From Arthrobacter sp. OV608 (GTDB lineage Bacteria > Actinomycetota > Actinomycetes > Actinomycetales > Micrococcaceae): DNA of 64,000 bases. The translations under genes were made by a program, and so were the position numbers. The notes beneath the pieces were generated by a model. The model made no database searches, was not told where the DNA came from, and was given only the letters and a program-made list of their open reading frames with translations. Location: NCBI GenBank assembly GCA_900110595.1, contig FOEZ01000001.1, positions 434,001 through 498,000 on the forward strand. Reading direction: 5' to 3'. Of this stretch, positions 28,171 to 36,987 are shown piece by piece (the first letter of the stretch is position 1; each line of letters starts with the position of its first letter).

Positions 28171-28729
28171 GGCGTTCAAGTACGGACTCAAAGGCATTAC
28201 GGGCTACCTGGAGCCAACGGAGCGGGAGCTGCTGCGCAGCCTCATCGACGACGTGATCTCCATGCTGCAGCCCGAGGACCGCTCCGGCCAGGACCCGCTG
28301 GCTGCCCTGATCGGCCTCGACATGGATGTTGCCGAGCCCTCGGACCGGGCGGTGAAGCGGCTCCTCCCCAACGTGATGAAGAACGACGGCGCCGCGTCCC
28401 TTGAGTTCCGCCAGCTCACCGAGCGGTCCTTGCGTGAGACGAAGATCGGCGCGCTGCGGGCGGCGGCCCTGGACCTGGACAAGGACGAGATCGTTCTCTC
28501 TGCCGAAGGCGCCAAGCACTGGTCGATGGCGCTGAACGATGTCCGGCTGGTCCTGGCGGAGCGGCTGGACATCCAGGACGAAGAGGACGCCGAGCACGTC
28601 CACCTCATGCAGGACTGGTCCCAGGCGGAGGATGTGGAGAGCTATCTGGCCCTGGTCTACAACTTCGCCACCTGGCTCCAGGAATCGCTGGTGCAGGCCA
28701 TGCTGCAGTCGCTGGACACCCGTCGTTGA
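28163..28729 (+). CDS. DUF2017 protein
   Basis: 188 aa, mostly helical. Motifs: GLKGITGYLEPTERELLRSLIDDV at the start, then LPNVMKNDGAASLEFRQLTERSLRETK and HWSMALNDVRLVLAERLDI. These identify DUF2017, which is nearly always beside clpS in Actinobacteria. GTG start inside the clpS tail indicates coupled translation. Function unknown; a role with ClpS is suggested only by position. Confidence 0.85.
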   Translation: MAKAFKYGLKGITGYLEPTERELLRSLIDDVISMLQPEDRSGQDPLAALIGLDMDVAEPSDRAVKRLLPNVMKNDGAASLEFRQLTERSLRETKIGALRAAALDLDKDEIVLSAEGAKHWSMALNDVRLVLAERLDIQDEEDAEHVHLMQDWSQAEDVESYLALVYNFATWLQESLVQAMLQSLDTRR

Positions 28730-28834
28730 GGCTTGGCCCCGGCCGTCCGCGCGGGTCGTGTGAGAAATTAGACATGAGTCGCAGGCCACAACATGATGGC
28801 TGAGGCCGCAGGGAAGACCTATCCTCGAATAATC

Positions 28835-29848
28835 ATGACAACAGCCTCGAGCATGGATCCGTCAGCTGTAGCAGCAGGATCCGAAGCCAGCGACCTGCCG
28901 GCCGCCGCCGTGGAATCACGGCCCATCGGTGTCTTCGATTCCGGAGTAGGCGGCCTCACGGTGGCACGCTCCATCATCGACCAGCTCCCCAACGAGTCCA
29001 TCCTCTACGTAGGGGATACAGCGCACGGGCCCTATGGCCCGCTGCCCATCGCGGAAGTCCGGGCCAACGCCCTGGGCGTGATGGACGAACTGGTGGACTC
29101 CGGCGTCAAGCTGCTCACCATAGCCTGCAACTCGGCGTCGGCCGCTGTGCTCCGCGACGCCCGGGAACGGTACACCGCGAAGTACGGCATCCCCGTCATT
29201 GAGGTCATCCAGCCGGCGGTGCGGCGCGCCGTTGCTGCCACCCGCAGTGGACGGGTGGGCGTGATCGGCACCTCCGCCACCGTGGGCTCGCGTGCCTACG
29301 AGGATACGTTCGCCGCCGCTCCGGACCTGGACATCACCTCGGTGGCCTGCCCGGAGTTCGTCAGCTACGTCGAGGCAGGAATCACCACGGGCCCGGCACT
29401 GCTGGCCGTGGCGGAGCAGTACCTTGCCCCGCTCAAGGCCGCCGGCGTGGACACTGTAGTCCTCGGCTGCACCCACTACCCGCTGCTGACAGGTGTCATC
29501 TCCTATGTGATGGGAGCGGACGTCACCCTGGTGTCCAGCGCGGAGGAAACGGCCAAGGACGTCTACCGCGCCCTGGCCACCCATAACCTGCAGCGCACTG
29601 AAACAGCCCCGCCCGAGCACCACTTCGTGGCAACCGGGGACGCCGGCCAGTTCGAGGCGCTGGCCCGCAGGTTCCTGGGGCCCGAAGTCCTCTCCGTCCG
29701 GCACGTGGACCATGTGGCGGCCCAGTATCCCACGGGCAGCCTAGCCCGCATCACCCCTGAAATGATCGCCGCCGCGCAACGTGCCGGGACCCGCCAGCGG
29801 ATTTCCAACTTCGTGGGCAGCTCCGTCATCGGGGGTCCGGGCCAATGA
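28835..29848 (+). CDS. murI: Glutamate racemase
   Basis: 337 aa. Makes D-glutamate for peptidoglycan. The two catalytic cysteines are in [11 protein letters not shown] and LGCTHYPLL. The N-terminal glycine loop is [13 protein letters not shown], and [11 protein letters not shown] follows. The first 45 residues (Ala/Ser-rich) are an extension beyond the usual fold. ATG 28835 is preferred over ATG 28793; a TATCCT element (28820-28825) nine bases upstream hints at a leaderless or very short leader. ATGA overlap with the next gene. Confidence 0.94.
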   Translation: MTTASSMDPSAVAAGSEASDLPAAAVESRPIGVFDSGVGGLTVARSIIDQLPNESILYVGDTAHGPYGPLPIAEVRANALGVMDELVDSGVKLLTIACNSASAAVLRDARERYTAKYGIPVIEVIQPAVRRAVAATRSGRVGVIGTSATVGSRAYEDTFAAAPDLDITSVACPEFVSYVEAGITTGPALLAVAEQYLAPLKAAGVDTVVLGCTHYPLLTGVISYVMGADVTLVSSAEETAKDVYRALATHNLQRTETAPPEHHFVATGDAGQFEALARRFLGPEVLSVRHVDHVAAQYPTGSLARITPEMIAAAQRAGTRQRISNFVGSSVIGGPGQ

Positions 29849-30642
29849 AGCTCACCATTGTCGGCTGTACCGGATCCTTTCCCGGGCCGGGATCCCCGGC
29901 GTCGTGCTACCTGCTGACCGCGCACGACGGCGAGCGGAACTGGAAAGTGGTCATGGATCTGGGCAGCGGGGCACTGGGCGCCATCCAGCGGTACACCGAC
30001 CTTGAGGACATCGATGCGATCTTCCTGACCCACCTGCACCCGGACCACTGCATGGACCTCTGCGGCCTGCACGTCGCCGTCCGCTGGAAGCCGGGCGGCT
30101 GGGAAAGGGGACGGATTCCCGTGTGGGGACCGGCTGCCACGGCAGACCGGATGGCCACCGCCTACGGACTGGAGCTGGACCCCGGCATGCGCGAGGAGTT
30201 CGACTTCACCAACTGGGCCGAGCGTGAGCCCGTGACCGTGGGTCCCTTCACCGTGACGCCCTTCGCCGTGAACCATCCCATCGAGGAGTGCTACGCGCTC
30301 CGGGTGGAAGTGGTGGAACCGGACAAGGAAGGCAACCGGATCACCAAAACGCTGACCTACTCCGGCGACACGGACTCCTGCGCAGGCCTCGAGGAGGCCG
30401 CCAAGGACGCGGACCTGTTCCTGTGCGAAGCGGCCTTTGAAGAAGGCCGGGATGACGGCATTAAGGACGTCCACCTGACCGGCAAGCGCGCCGGGGAAGC
30501 TGCTGCCGCCGCCGGTGCCCGCAGGCTCCTGCTCACCCATATTCCCGTGTGGACGTCGCAGACCACCGTCATGGCGGAGGCCCGTCCGGCTTTTGGCGGC
30601 GACGTTGCCGTGGCAGTTGCCGGAGTGCACTACACCGTCTAG
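29845..30642 (+). CDS. MBL-fold metallo-hydrolase
   Basis: 265 aa beta-lactamase-fold metal hydrolase of the RNase Z/ElaC-like branch. The metal motif [10 protein letters not shown], the later His in [15 protein letters not shown], the Asp in YSGDTDSC and the final His in LLLTHIPVW are all present. It lacks the exosite of tRNase Z. In Actinobacteria it sits between murI and rph, next to RNA-processing genes, so an RNA or nucleotide phosphodiester substrate is plausible but not shown. Confidence 0.85.
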   Translation: MKLTIVGCTGSFPGPGSPASCYLLTAHDGERNWKVVMDLGSGALGAIQRYTDLEDIDAIFLTHLHPDHCMDLCGLHVAVRWKPGGWERGRIPVWGPAATADRMATAYGLELDPGMREEFDFTNWAEREPVTVGPFTVTPFAVNHPIEECYALRVEVVEPDKEGNRITKTLTYSGDTDSCAGLEEAAKDADLFLCEAAFEEGRDDGIKDVHLTGKRAGEAAAAAGARRLLLTHIPVWTSQTTVMAEARPAFGGDVAVAVAGVHYTV

Positions 30643-30709
30643 GGGCGGGATGCTGGTGCGGGGACTGCCCGGCTCTTTGCCCGAAACATCCGTGCCGCGC
30701 GGCAGTGGA

Positions 30710-30721
30710 TAAGCTAAAGGC
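30710..30721 (+). promoter_or_regulatory. Leaderless-type promoter of rph-rdgB
   Basis: TAAGCT (30710-30715) ends six bases before ATG 30722. Confidence 0.65.
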
Positions 30722-31480
30722 ATGACTTCTGAAGCAACTGCAGTGCCCATCGTGCGCGGCGACGGCCGCGCCCCGGACCAGCTCCGGCCCATCAGCATCA
30801 CCCGTGGATGGTCCAACCAGGCCGAGGGCTCGGCCCTGATCGAGTTCGGCAACACCAGGGTGCTGTGCACGGCTTCCCTCACTGCGGGGGTTCCGCGCTG
30901 GCTCAAGGGCGAGGGCCGCGGCTGGGTCACCGCCGAGTACGCCATGCTGCCCCGCGCCACCAACACCCGGTCCGACCGCGAATCCGTCAAGGGCAAGATC
31001 GGCGGCCGCACGCACGAGATCTCCCGGCTCATCGGCCGTTCCCTGCGCTCCATCATTGACACCAAAGCCCTGGGCGAAAACACCATCGTGCTGGACTGCG
31101 ACGTGCTGCAGGCTGACGGCGGCACCCGGACCGCCGCCATCACCGGCGCCTACGTAGCGCTCGCTGACTCCATCCGGTTCGCCCGCGACAACAAGTTGAT
31201 CGCCAAGAACGCCCAGCCCCTGATTGACACCATCGCAGCGGTATCCGTGGGCATCATCGACGGAGTTCCCATGCTGGACCTGCCGTACGTTGAGGATGTC
31301 CGGGCCGAAACCGACATGAACGTGGTGGTCACCGGTTCGGGCAAGTTCGTGGAGGTCCAGGGAACTGCCGAGGGTGCGCCCTTTGACCGTGCGGAACTGG
31401 ACCAGCTCCTGGACCTCGCCCTGCTCGGCACCACCCAGCTTGCGGCCATCCAGCGCGAAACCCTGGCAGACACCCTGTGA
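30722..31480 (+). CDS. rph: Ribonuclease PH
   Basis: 252 aa phosphorolytic 3'-5' exoribonuclease that trims tRNA 3' ends. The conserved start region [17 protein letters not shown], then TEYAML-like [28 protein letters not shown] and [15 protein letters not shown] are intact. It ends in a four-base GTGA overlap with rdgB. Confidence 0.95.
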   Translation: MTSEATAVPIVRGDGRAPDQLRPISITRGWSNQAEGSALIEFGNTRVLCTASLTAGVPRWLKGEGRGWVTAEYAMLPRATNTRSDRESVKGKIGGRTHEISRLIGRSLRSIIDTKALGENTIVLDCDVLQADGGTRTAAITGAYVALADSIRFARDNKLIAKNAQPLIDTIAAVSVGIIDGVPMLDLPYVEDVRAETDMNVVVTGSGKFVEVQGTAEGAPFDRAELDQLLDLALLGTTQLAAIQRETLADTL

Positions 31481-32142
31481 CCGCGGCCTCCGCCGCGGGG
31501 CAGGGGACAGCCCCGCGCCTGGTCCTGGCCACCCACAACAAGGGCAAGCTCCGTGAGCTCCGTGAGCTCCTGCGCGGGCAGGTACCGGGGCTCGACGTCG
31601 ACACGCAGGTTGTGGACGCGGCGGCGGCAGGTGCTCCCGACGTCGTCGAAACGGGCGTGACGTTCGCCGAGAATTCCCTGCTCAAAGCGCGGGCAGTTGC
31701 CGAAGCGACCGGCCTGGTGGCGATCGCCGATGATTCCGGGCTCGCTGTGGATGTGATGGGCGGAGCGCCGGGCATCTTCTCGGCCCGGTGGGCCGGCAGC
31801 CACGGTGACGACGCCGCGAACCTGCGGCTGCTGCTCAACCAGCTTTCCGATGTTCCGGACCCCCACCGTGGCGCCGCCTTTGTCTGTGCGGCGGCGCTGG
31901 CGGTGCCGGCGGCCAACGGGGGTGCCGGGCGTGAAGTCGTGGAGTACGGGCAGCTGGAGGGCGTGCTCCTGCGCGAACCACGCGGTGACGGCGGGTTCGG
32001 CTACGACCCCGTGCTTCAGCCGGCGGGGGAGACCCGCAGCTGCGCGGAACTGTCCGCCGACGAGAAGAACGCCATCAGCCACCGCGGCAAGGCCTTCCGG
32101 GCGCTCCTGCCCGCCATTGTGGAGGCCCTCCAGCACCGCTGA
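31477..32142 (+). CDS. rdgB: XTP/dITP pyrophosphatase, HAM1/RdgB family
   Basis: 221 aa housecleaning enzyme that removes non-canonical purine triphosphates. Motifs: [15 protein letters not shown] at the N-terminus, [26 protein letters not shown] (metal/catalytic Asp), GIFSARWAG and the C-terminal [14 protein letters not shown] start overlapping rph by four bases. The dGTP/XTP substrate range is inferred from family. Confidence 0.94.
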   Translation: MTAASAAGQGTAPRLVLATHNKGKLRELRELLRGQVPGLDVDTQVVDAAAAGAPDVVETGVTFAENSLLKARAVAEATGLVAIADDSGLAVDVMGGAPGIFSARWAGSHGDDAANLRLLLNQLSDVPDPHRGAAFVCAAALAVPAANGGAGREVVEYGQLEGVLLREPRGDGGFGYDPVLQPAGETRSCAELSADEKNAISHRGKAFRALLPAIVEALQHR

Positions 32143-32167
32143 GCAGGCGACTGCGAAGATGACACAA

Positions 32168-32209
32168 AGAAGGGTGTGTTCCGGGCCGAAGCCTGGAACA
32201 CACCCTTCT
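32168..32209. terminator. Bidirectional terminator between rdgB and the DedA gene
   Basis: A perfect 15-bp stem AGAAGGGTGTGTTCC (32168-32182) / complement (32195-32209) with a 12-nt loop, between convergent genes. Confidence 0.85.
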
Positions 32210-32231
32210 CTACGCTGTGGCAGACGTGCTG

Positions 32232-33041
32232 CTACTCGGGCCGCGTCCCGTCAAGGTGGCGGGGTGTTTTGTGCTCTTCCTCGGGTGCGTGTTCTTCGAT
32301 GAACTCGTCTACCGGGTCCGTGCCGTAGGCCGTTGCCTGGCGCCTGGCGGACATGCCGCGCAGGACCTCCACCCCGATGGGCAGTACGGAGACCAGCACG
32401 ATGGCGATGAAGATGATGTCCAGGTTGTCCCGGACCCAGGGGATCCGGTCGCCCAGCAGGTATCCCAGGAGCGTCACGCCGCCGCCCCAAAGGAAAGCGC
32501 CGATGACGTTGTACAGGAAGAACTTCTTTTTGCTCATCTGGGCAACGCCCACGATGACCGGGACGAAGGTCCGGATGATCGGGACAAAGCGGGCCAGGAT
32601 CAGCGCTTTGCCGCCGTGCTTCTCGAAGAAGGCGTGGGCATTTTCAACGTTCTCGCGCTTGAAGAGGCGGGAATTGGGCTTGTTGAAGATGGCCGGTCCC
32701 GCTTTGGAGCCGATCAGGTAACCGGTCTGGTTGCCCACGATGGCCGACACAACAATCAGCAGCGCGAGAAGCCAGACGTTGAACTTGATGGTGTCGGTGG
32801 CCACCAGCAGGCCGGCGGTGAACAGCATGGAGTCGCCCGGCAGGAAGAAGCCCACCAGCAGCCCGGTTTCCGCGAAGACGATGCCGCAGACAAGCAGGAG
32901 CACCCAGGGTGCCAGGGCAGGATCGGCCAGGAAGACCTGGGGGTTCAGCCAGTCGGGCAGGAAGGAGGCCAGCTGTGGCTGTACCGGTCCCGCACCGCCC
33001 AGCATGGACACAGCGAAGTCGTTCATCACAGGAAAGTTCAC
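32232..33041 (-). CDS. DedA family membrane protein
   Basis: 269 aa. DedA/VTT proteins act in lipid and membrane homeostasis, and several scramble or flip undecaprenyl phosphate or phospholipids. The family features FFLPGDSMLFTAGLL, GNQTGYLIGSKAG, FFEKHGGKALILARFVPIIRTFVPVIVG and the C-terminal hydrophobic helices are clear. GTG 33041 is chosen because a TACCCT element ends six bases before it; ATG 33026 is the alternative. Confidence 0.9.
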   Translation of the reverse strand: MNFPVMNDFAVSMLGGAGPVQPQLASFLPDWLNPQVFLADPALAPWVLLLVCGIVFAETGLLVGFFLPGDSMLFTAGLLVATDTIKFNVWLLALLIVVSAIVGNQTGYLIGSKAGPAIFNKPNSRLFKRENVENAHAFFEKHGGKALILARFVPIIRTFVPVIVGVAQMSKKKFFLYNVIGAFLWGGGVTLLGYLLGDRIPWVRDNLDIIFIAIVLVSVLPIGVEVLRGMSARRQATAYGTDPVDEFIEEHAPEEEHKTPRHLDGTRPE

Positions 33042-33053
33042 TCCTCAAGGGTA
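33042..33053 (-). promoter_or_regulatory. Leaderless-type promoter of the DedA gene
   Basis: On the minus strand TACCCT (plus 33048-33053) ends six bases before GTG 33041. Confidence 0.5.
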
Positions 33054-33162
33054 CTTGACACGCCTCTTCCTCCCTGTGGCGGCGGAAGGTGCCGGCCGGG
33101 GCGGCCGGGTGATTTCGGCGACAGGACGGCATGGGTGACACGGGAACGATAACCTTCGAAGG

Positions 33163-33175
33163 TAAGGTGGGGCCC
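33163..33175 (+). promoter_or_regulatory. Leaderless-type promoter of the exonuclease gene
   Basis: TAAGGT (33163-33168) ends seven bases before GTG 33176, selecting that GTG over the upstream in-frame ATG 33131. Confidence 0.65.
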
Positions 33176-34186
33176 GTGGGTTTGGACTTTACGGCGATCG
33201 ACTTCGAGACTGCGAACGGATTCCGGGGGTCCCCGTGTTCAGTGGGCCTGACGAAGGTCCGGGGCGGCAAGGTGGTTGAGGAAGCCTCCTGGCTCATGCG
33301 CCCGCCGGCCAGCCACGACCACTTCGACTACCACAACGTACGGATCCACGGCATTACTGCTTCGGACGTCGCGGGCCGGCCCCGGTTCGGCGAGCTCTTT
33401 CCCGAGATCGGCGCCTTCATTGGCGATGACATCCTTGCGGCGCACAATGCGGCCTTCGATCTCGGTGTGATCCGCTCCGGGCTGGAGGTCTCGGGACTCC
33501 CCGGTCCGGCCTACGACTACGTCTGCACGGTGATGCTGTCCCGGCGCTGCTACTCCCTGGTGTCCAACTCCCTGCCCTTTGCCGCCGAGGAGGCCGGAGT
33601 GCCGCTGGTCAACCACCACGACGCCGCCGAGGATGCCCGCGCCTGCGCAGGCATCCTGATCGATATCGCCGGCCGCAACGGGGCCAACAGCATCGCCGAA
33701 CTCTATCTGTCACTGGGGCTTGTCATGCCGCGCCAGGAGGCGTTCGACCCCGCCCGGGACACGTTGTCGAAGCCGAGCCTCGCCGCCCTGTCCGGCGCGG
33801 CGGGCAGCGGTGCAGGGCTGGTCCGGCAGTTCCAGGGCGGCTGGCCTGAAGAGGGAGCCAACCCCGAACCCAATCCGCTCGCCGAGCCCGGCCACCCGCT
33901 CTACGGCCAGACGGTGGTTTTCACCGGGCAGTTGTCCATCGGGCGGCCTGAGGCGAAGCAGCGATCTGCCGAGTTCGGTGCCAGGCCGGAGAGCCGCGTG
34001 ACGGGACGCACCACGGTCCTGGTGGTGGGGGACGGCTTCGTGGCCTCGGACCTCCGCTCGGGAAGGCTCACCGGCAAGGCGCGCCGCGTGCTCGAACTGC
34101 ACGAGCGGGGGCAAGCCATCGAGGTTCTTTCCGAGGGCGAGTTCCTGCAGATGGTGGGCAGTTTCGCCGGAGCCCTGAGCGCCTGA
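33176..34186 (+). CDS. DnaQ-like 3'-5' exonuclease with C-terminal BRCT domain
   Basis: 336 aa. The N-terminal DEDDh nuclease domain (about 1-180) has ExoI FTAIDFETANG, ExoII HNAAFDLGVIRSGL and ExoIII HHDAAEDARACAGIL. The C-terminal BRCT domain (about 240-325) shows YGQTVVFTGQLSIGRPEAKQ and TVLVVGDGFVASDL. The same layout occurs in actinobacterial exonuclease/DNA polymerase III epsilon-like proteins. It is probably a DNA repair or processing exonuclease and not the replicative subunit. Confidence 0.9.
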   Translation: MGLDFTAIDFETANGFRGSPCSVGLTKVRGGKVVEEASWLMRPPASHDHFDYHNVRIHGITASDVAGRPRFGELFPEIGAFIGDDILAAHNAAFDLGVIRSGLEVSGLPGPAYDYVCTVMLSRRCYSLVSNSLPFAAEEAGVPLVNHHDAAEDARACAGILIDIAGRNGANSIAELYLSLGLVMPRQEAFDPARDTLSKPSLAALSGAAGSGAGLVRQFQGGWPEEGANPEPNPLAEPGHPLYGQTVVFTGQLSIGRPEAKQRSAEFGARPESRVTGRTTVLVVGDGFVASDLRSGRLTGKARRVLELHERGQAIEVLSEGEFLQMVGSFAGALSA

Positions 34187-34246
34187 GCAGCCCGGGCGCA
34201 CGGTCACGCGGCGCAACAAACCTTCCGCCCGGCGTCGGCCTCCACC

Positions 34247-34258
34247 TAGCCTTGCCTC
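34247..34258 (+). promoter_or_regulatory. Leaderless-type promoter of the DUF4395 gene
   Basis: TAGCCT (34247-34252) ends six bases before ATG 34259. Confidence 0.6.
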
Positions 34259-34738
34259 ATGCGCAAGGTCTTTGCCTTCCCCAATCCTGTGAACGAGTAC
34301 GCTGCCCGCGTGACGGCGGGGCTGGTAGTTGTCCTGTCGCTGCTGACGGCGGCCGCCGGTTCAGGATGGGGGCTGGCGGCCATCGCCGCCGGGTTCTGGC
34401 TCCGGGTCCTGTTCGGGCCCCGGATCTCGCCCCTGGGACTGCTGTCCGTGAAAGTCATCACTCCACGGCTGGGCCGGGTGAAACTGGTTCCCGGGCCGCC
34501 CAAGCGCTTCGCCCAGGGCATGGGGGCAGTGGTCTCCACCGCGGCCCTGGCCCTCTTCGCGGCCGGCGCTGTTCCTGCCGCTTGGACCATGCTGGCAATC
34601 CTGATCGTGGCGGCGTCGCTTGAAGCGTTTGCCGCCTTCTGCCTCGGCTGCGTGATCTTCGGATTCCTGCAGCGGCGCGGGCTGATTCCGCAGGAAGTCT
34701 GCGAGGCCTGCAACAACATCAGCCTTCGCCGGTTGTGA
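34259..34738 (+). CDS. DUF4395 membrane protein
   Basis: 159 aa with four hydrophobic helices in two pairs (VTAGLVVVLSLLTAAAGS, LAAIAAGFWLRVLFGPR; VVSTAALALFAAGAVPAAW, MLAILIVAASLEAFAAFCLGC). The CLGC and EVCEACNNISLRR cysteines are typical of DUF4395, which often accompanies thioredoxin or rhodanese genes; none is adjacent here. A redox role is only suggested by family context. The last 20 bases overlap the opposite-strand ADP-ribosylglycohydrolase gene. Confidence 0.8.
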   Translation: MRKVFAFPNPVNEYAARVTAGLVVVLSLLTAAAGSGWGLAAIAAGFWLRVLFGPRISPLGLLSVKVITPRLGRVKLVPGPPKRFAQGMGAVVSTAALALFAAGAVPAAWTMLAILIVAASLEAFAAFCLGCVIFGFLQRRGLIPQEVCEACNNISLRRL

Positions 34739-35801
34739 CCTTCACCAGCTGGCCGGCCATGCCGCGGATCACGTCCTGCCCTTCCAGCACCGCAAGCCAT
34801 TCCGAGGGCAGGCAGGCCTCACCATAGAAGGCACCGAGGATGTTCCCGGCGATGGAGCCGGTGGAATCGCTGTCGCCGCTGTGGTTGACGGCCAAGGCAA
34901 CAGCATGGCGGAAATGCTGCAGCGGTTCCGCCGGGGCGGCATCCGGGAGGGTGGCCAGTACGGAGTAAAGCGCGACGGCGAGGGCTTCTTCAGCGACCCA
35001 GCCCTCACCGAGTGCCTGGACCATTTCCTCGGGTGTCACCACTCCCTTTCCCGCCAGCCGGAGTGCGGCCTCCAGCCGTTCCAGCAACTCGGGGGCTGCG
35101 CCGTCGAGGCCTGCGGCATGGGATAGCGCCTCGGCTGCCGCTTCCCGGAGCCCGGCGCCGGCCACCACATGGTGGATGAGCAGGCTGAAGGTACCCGCGC
35201 TCTGGCGGGCGGACGGGTGGCCATGCGTAAGGGAAGCGGCGTCGGCACTCAGTTTGTAGACGGCGTCGGCGGTGATGTGCGGGATTAGTCCGAACGGGGC
35301 CGAGCGCATCACCGTTCCGCAGCCTTTGGAGTCAGGGTTCACGGGCCGGAACGAGGTGCCCATTTCCCCGGTGGCAAGCCCGGAAAGGCAGGCTTTGCCA
35401 GGATGCCGCCGCTGGTGGAGCACCTCCTGGGCGTCGATCCAGCGTGGCTGGGGGACCGGGGCCGAGGCGGGCGCTGTTTCCCCCTGGGTGGCATACCAGC
35501 GCAGGTACGCGAGCCACAGGCAGGCGTTGGCGTCGGCGCCGACTCCCGAGTTTGCCCACTCCAGCGCCTCGACGAGGCCGTCCACTGTGTACAGGGTCAT
35601 TTGGGTGTCATCGGAGAAGCGGCCGGGGCCCGCCAGGGCTTCGAAGCCCGTCAGGCCGGCCGCGCCGTAGCGGGCGCGGATCTGATCCATCGTGTCGAAC
35701 TCCACGGCGTAGCCCAGGGAGTCGCCGAGGGCGCCGCCCAGGAGTGATCCGTGGATACGGGACTTAGGGGAGGGGATGGAAGCGTCCGGCTCGATACTCA
35801 T
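34719..35801 (-). CDS. ADP-ribosylglycohydrolase family protein
   Basis: 360 aa. ARH-family enzymes remove ADP-ribose from proteins or hydrolyse related ADP-ribosyl compounds using two magnesium ions. Visible: GSLLGGALGDSLGYAVEFD, FSDDTQMTLYT (metal ligands), KGCGTVMRSAPFG, and the C-terminal NHSGDSDSTGSIAGNILGAFYG carrying the second set of acidic ligands. The start ATG 35801 (MSIEPDA) is set by TAAATT seven bases upstream. Its target is unknown; no ADP-ribosyltransferase is in view. Confidence 0.9.
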   Translation of the reverse strand: MSIEPDASIPSPKSRIHGSLLGGALGDSLGYAVEFDTMDQIRARYGAAGLTGFEALAGPGRFSDDTQMTLYTVDGLVEALEWANSGVGADANACLWLAYLRWYATQGETAPASAPVPQPRWIDAQEVLHQRRHPGKACLSGLATGEMGTSFRPVNPDSKGCGTVMRSAPFGLIPHITADAVYKLSADAASLTHGHPSARQSAGTFSLLIHHVVAGAGLREAAAEALSHAAGLDGAAPELLERLEAALRLAGKGVVTPEEMVQALGEGWVAEEALAVALYSVLATLPDAAPAEPLQHFRHAVALAVNHSGDSDSTGSIAGNILGAFYGEACLPSEWLAVLEGQDVIRGMAGQLVKVTTGEG

Positions 35802-35814
35802 GGTTGCAAATTTA
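35802..35814 (-). promoter_or_regulatory. Leaderless-type promoter of the ADP-ribosylglycohydrolase gene
   Basis: On the minus strand TAAATT (plus 35809-35814) ends seven bases before ATG 35801. Confidence 0.65.
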
Positions 35815-35993
35815 CCGTGGCTGCCAGCGGCTGGCTGACGCCGCGGGCGGCCGGAGCAGCGTTGCCGGCGCCGGGTCCGCTGCTGTGCCAGCTGCTGTCG
35901 GCTGGCGTCCAGCGAACGCACAGTCTGCACTGGAATAATGCCGGGGTTGCCTGATCGCAACGTCCGTTTCCGCCTACCTCGAAGGTCATCACC

Positions 35994-36920
35994 ATGAGCA
36001 CGCCTGTCCCGGCCCGTCACGATGCAGTCCAGCCGTCCGGTGCTGTTGCAGCCCAGCCACGGCTTCTGCCACGTTTGGCCGCCGAGGCGTTTGGAACCTT
36101 CTTCCTGGCGCTCGCCGGGCTCGGTGTGCCGCTGTTCAGCCTCCCGCAGTCCAGCCCGCTGCCTGCCGCCCTTGCTGCCGGGCTCGCGGTGACGGCGGCA
36201 ATGCTTGCTTTCGCCCACGTTTCAGGCGGGCATTTCAACCCTGCCATCACGGCCGGGCACCTCGTGGCCGGCCGGATCCGCCTGGGGGCAGCTGCCGCCT
36301 ATACCGTGGCCCAGGCAGCCGGGGGAATGGTAGCCGCGCTCGCTCTCTACGGAATCCTGCGCACGCTCCCAGGGATCGCGGACAGCCGGACGGCCTTCGA
36401 CACCGTTACCGCCGGCTTCGGTGAACACTCCATCATCCAGGCCCCGCTGGCCGCCGTGCTGCTGCTGGAGATGATCGGGGCCGCGATCATCACCGCCGTG
36501 TTCCTGGGAACAGCCCGCCAGGACAGCAGCGGCCCCAGCGCAGCGCCGGTTGCCGTTGGCCTGTCCTTCGCCGTCCTTCTGCAGCTGGGACTGTCGGTAG
36601 GCAACCTGCCGTTCAATCCGGCCAGGGCCGTTGCCTCCGCAGTATTCAGCTCGGGGTGGGCTGTTGAGCAGCTCTGGGTATTCGTTGCCGCTCCCTTGGC
36701 AGGCGCCGTCATCGCCGGACTGGCGTTCCGCATTTTCAATGCCGCTCCGGCCGTGTCCGCTGCCTCCGCTGAAGCCGCGGCGGCGGGCAACGATGGCGAC
36801 CAGGTCCCGGCGGTTGAAGAGTTCGTGGCAGCCCGTGAGGCGGACCCAAAACCGGCCACCAAGGACACAAAGACCAAAGCCAGCGAGGCCCAGGAATTCT
36901 TCGACGGAAAGCGCGGCTGA
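35994..36920 (+). CDS. Aquaporin/glycerol facilitator family (MIP)
   Basis: 308 aa. Six membrane helices plus the two half-helix NPA motifs: SGGHFNPAITAG and GNLPFNPARAVASAVF. The C-terminal 60 residues form a charged, Ala/Lys/Glu-rich tail. The arginine after the second NPA (NPAR) is kept, as in water-selective channels. The narrow-pore residues cannot be assigned surely, so water versus glycerol is open. Ribosome site GAAGG eight bases before ATG. Confidence 0.9.
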   Translation: MSTPVPARHDAVQPSGAVAAQPRLLPRLAAEAFGTFFLALAGLGVPLFSLPQSSPLPAALAAGLAVTAAMLAFAHVSGGHFNPAITAGHLVAGRIRLGAAAAYTVAQAAGGMVAALALYGILRTLPGIADSRTAFDTVTAGFGEHSIIQAPLAAVLLLEMIGAAIITAVFLGTARQDSSGPSAAPVAVGLSFAVLLQLGLSVGNLPFNPARAVASAVFSSGWAVEQLWVFVAAPLAGAVIAGLAFRIFNAAPAVSAASAEAAAAGNDGDQVPAVEEFVAAREADPKPATKDTKTKASEAQEFFDGKRG

Positions 36921-36975
36921 ACCTGCCGGTGATGCGGCAGCTGCGGCGTTTGCCGGAACTGTCAGTGGCAGCCGA

Positions 36976-36987
36976 TAGCGTAGAAGC
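36976..36987 (+). promoter_or_regulatory. Leaderless-type promoter of sbcDC
   Basis: TAGCGT (36976-36981) ends six bases before ATG 36988. Confidence 0.65.
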
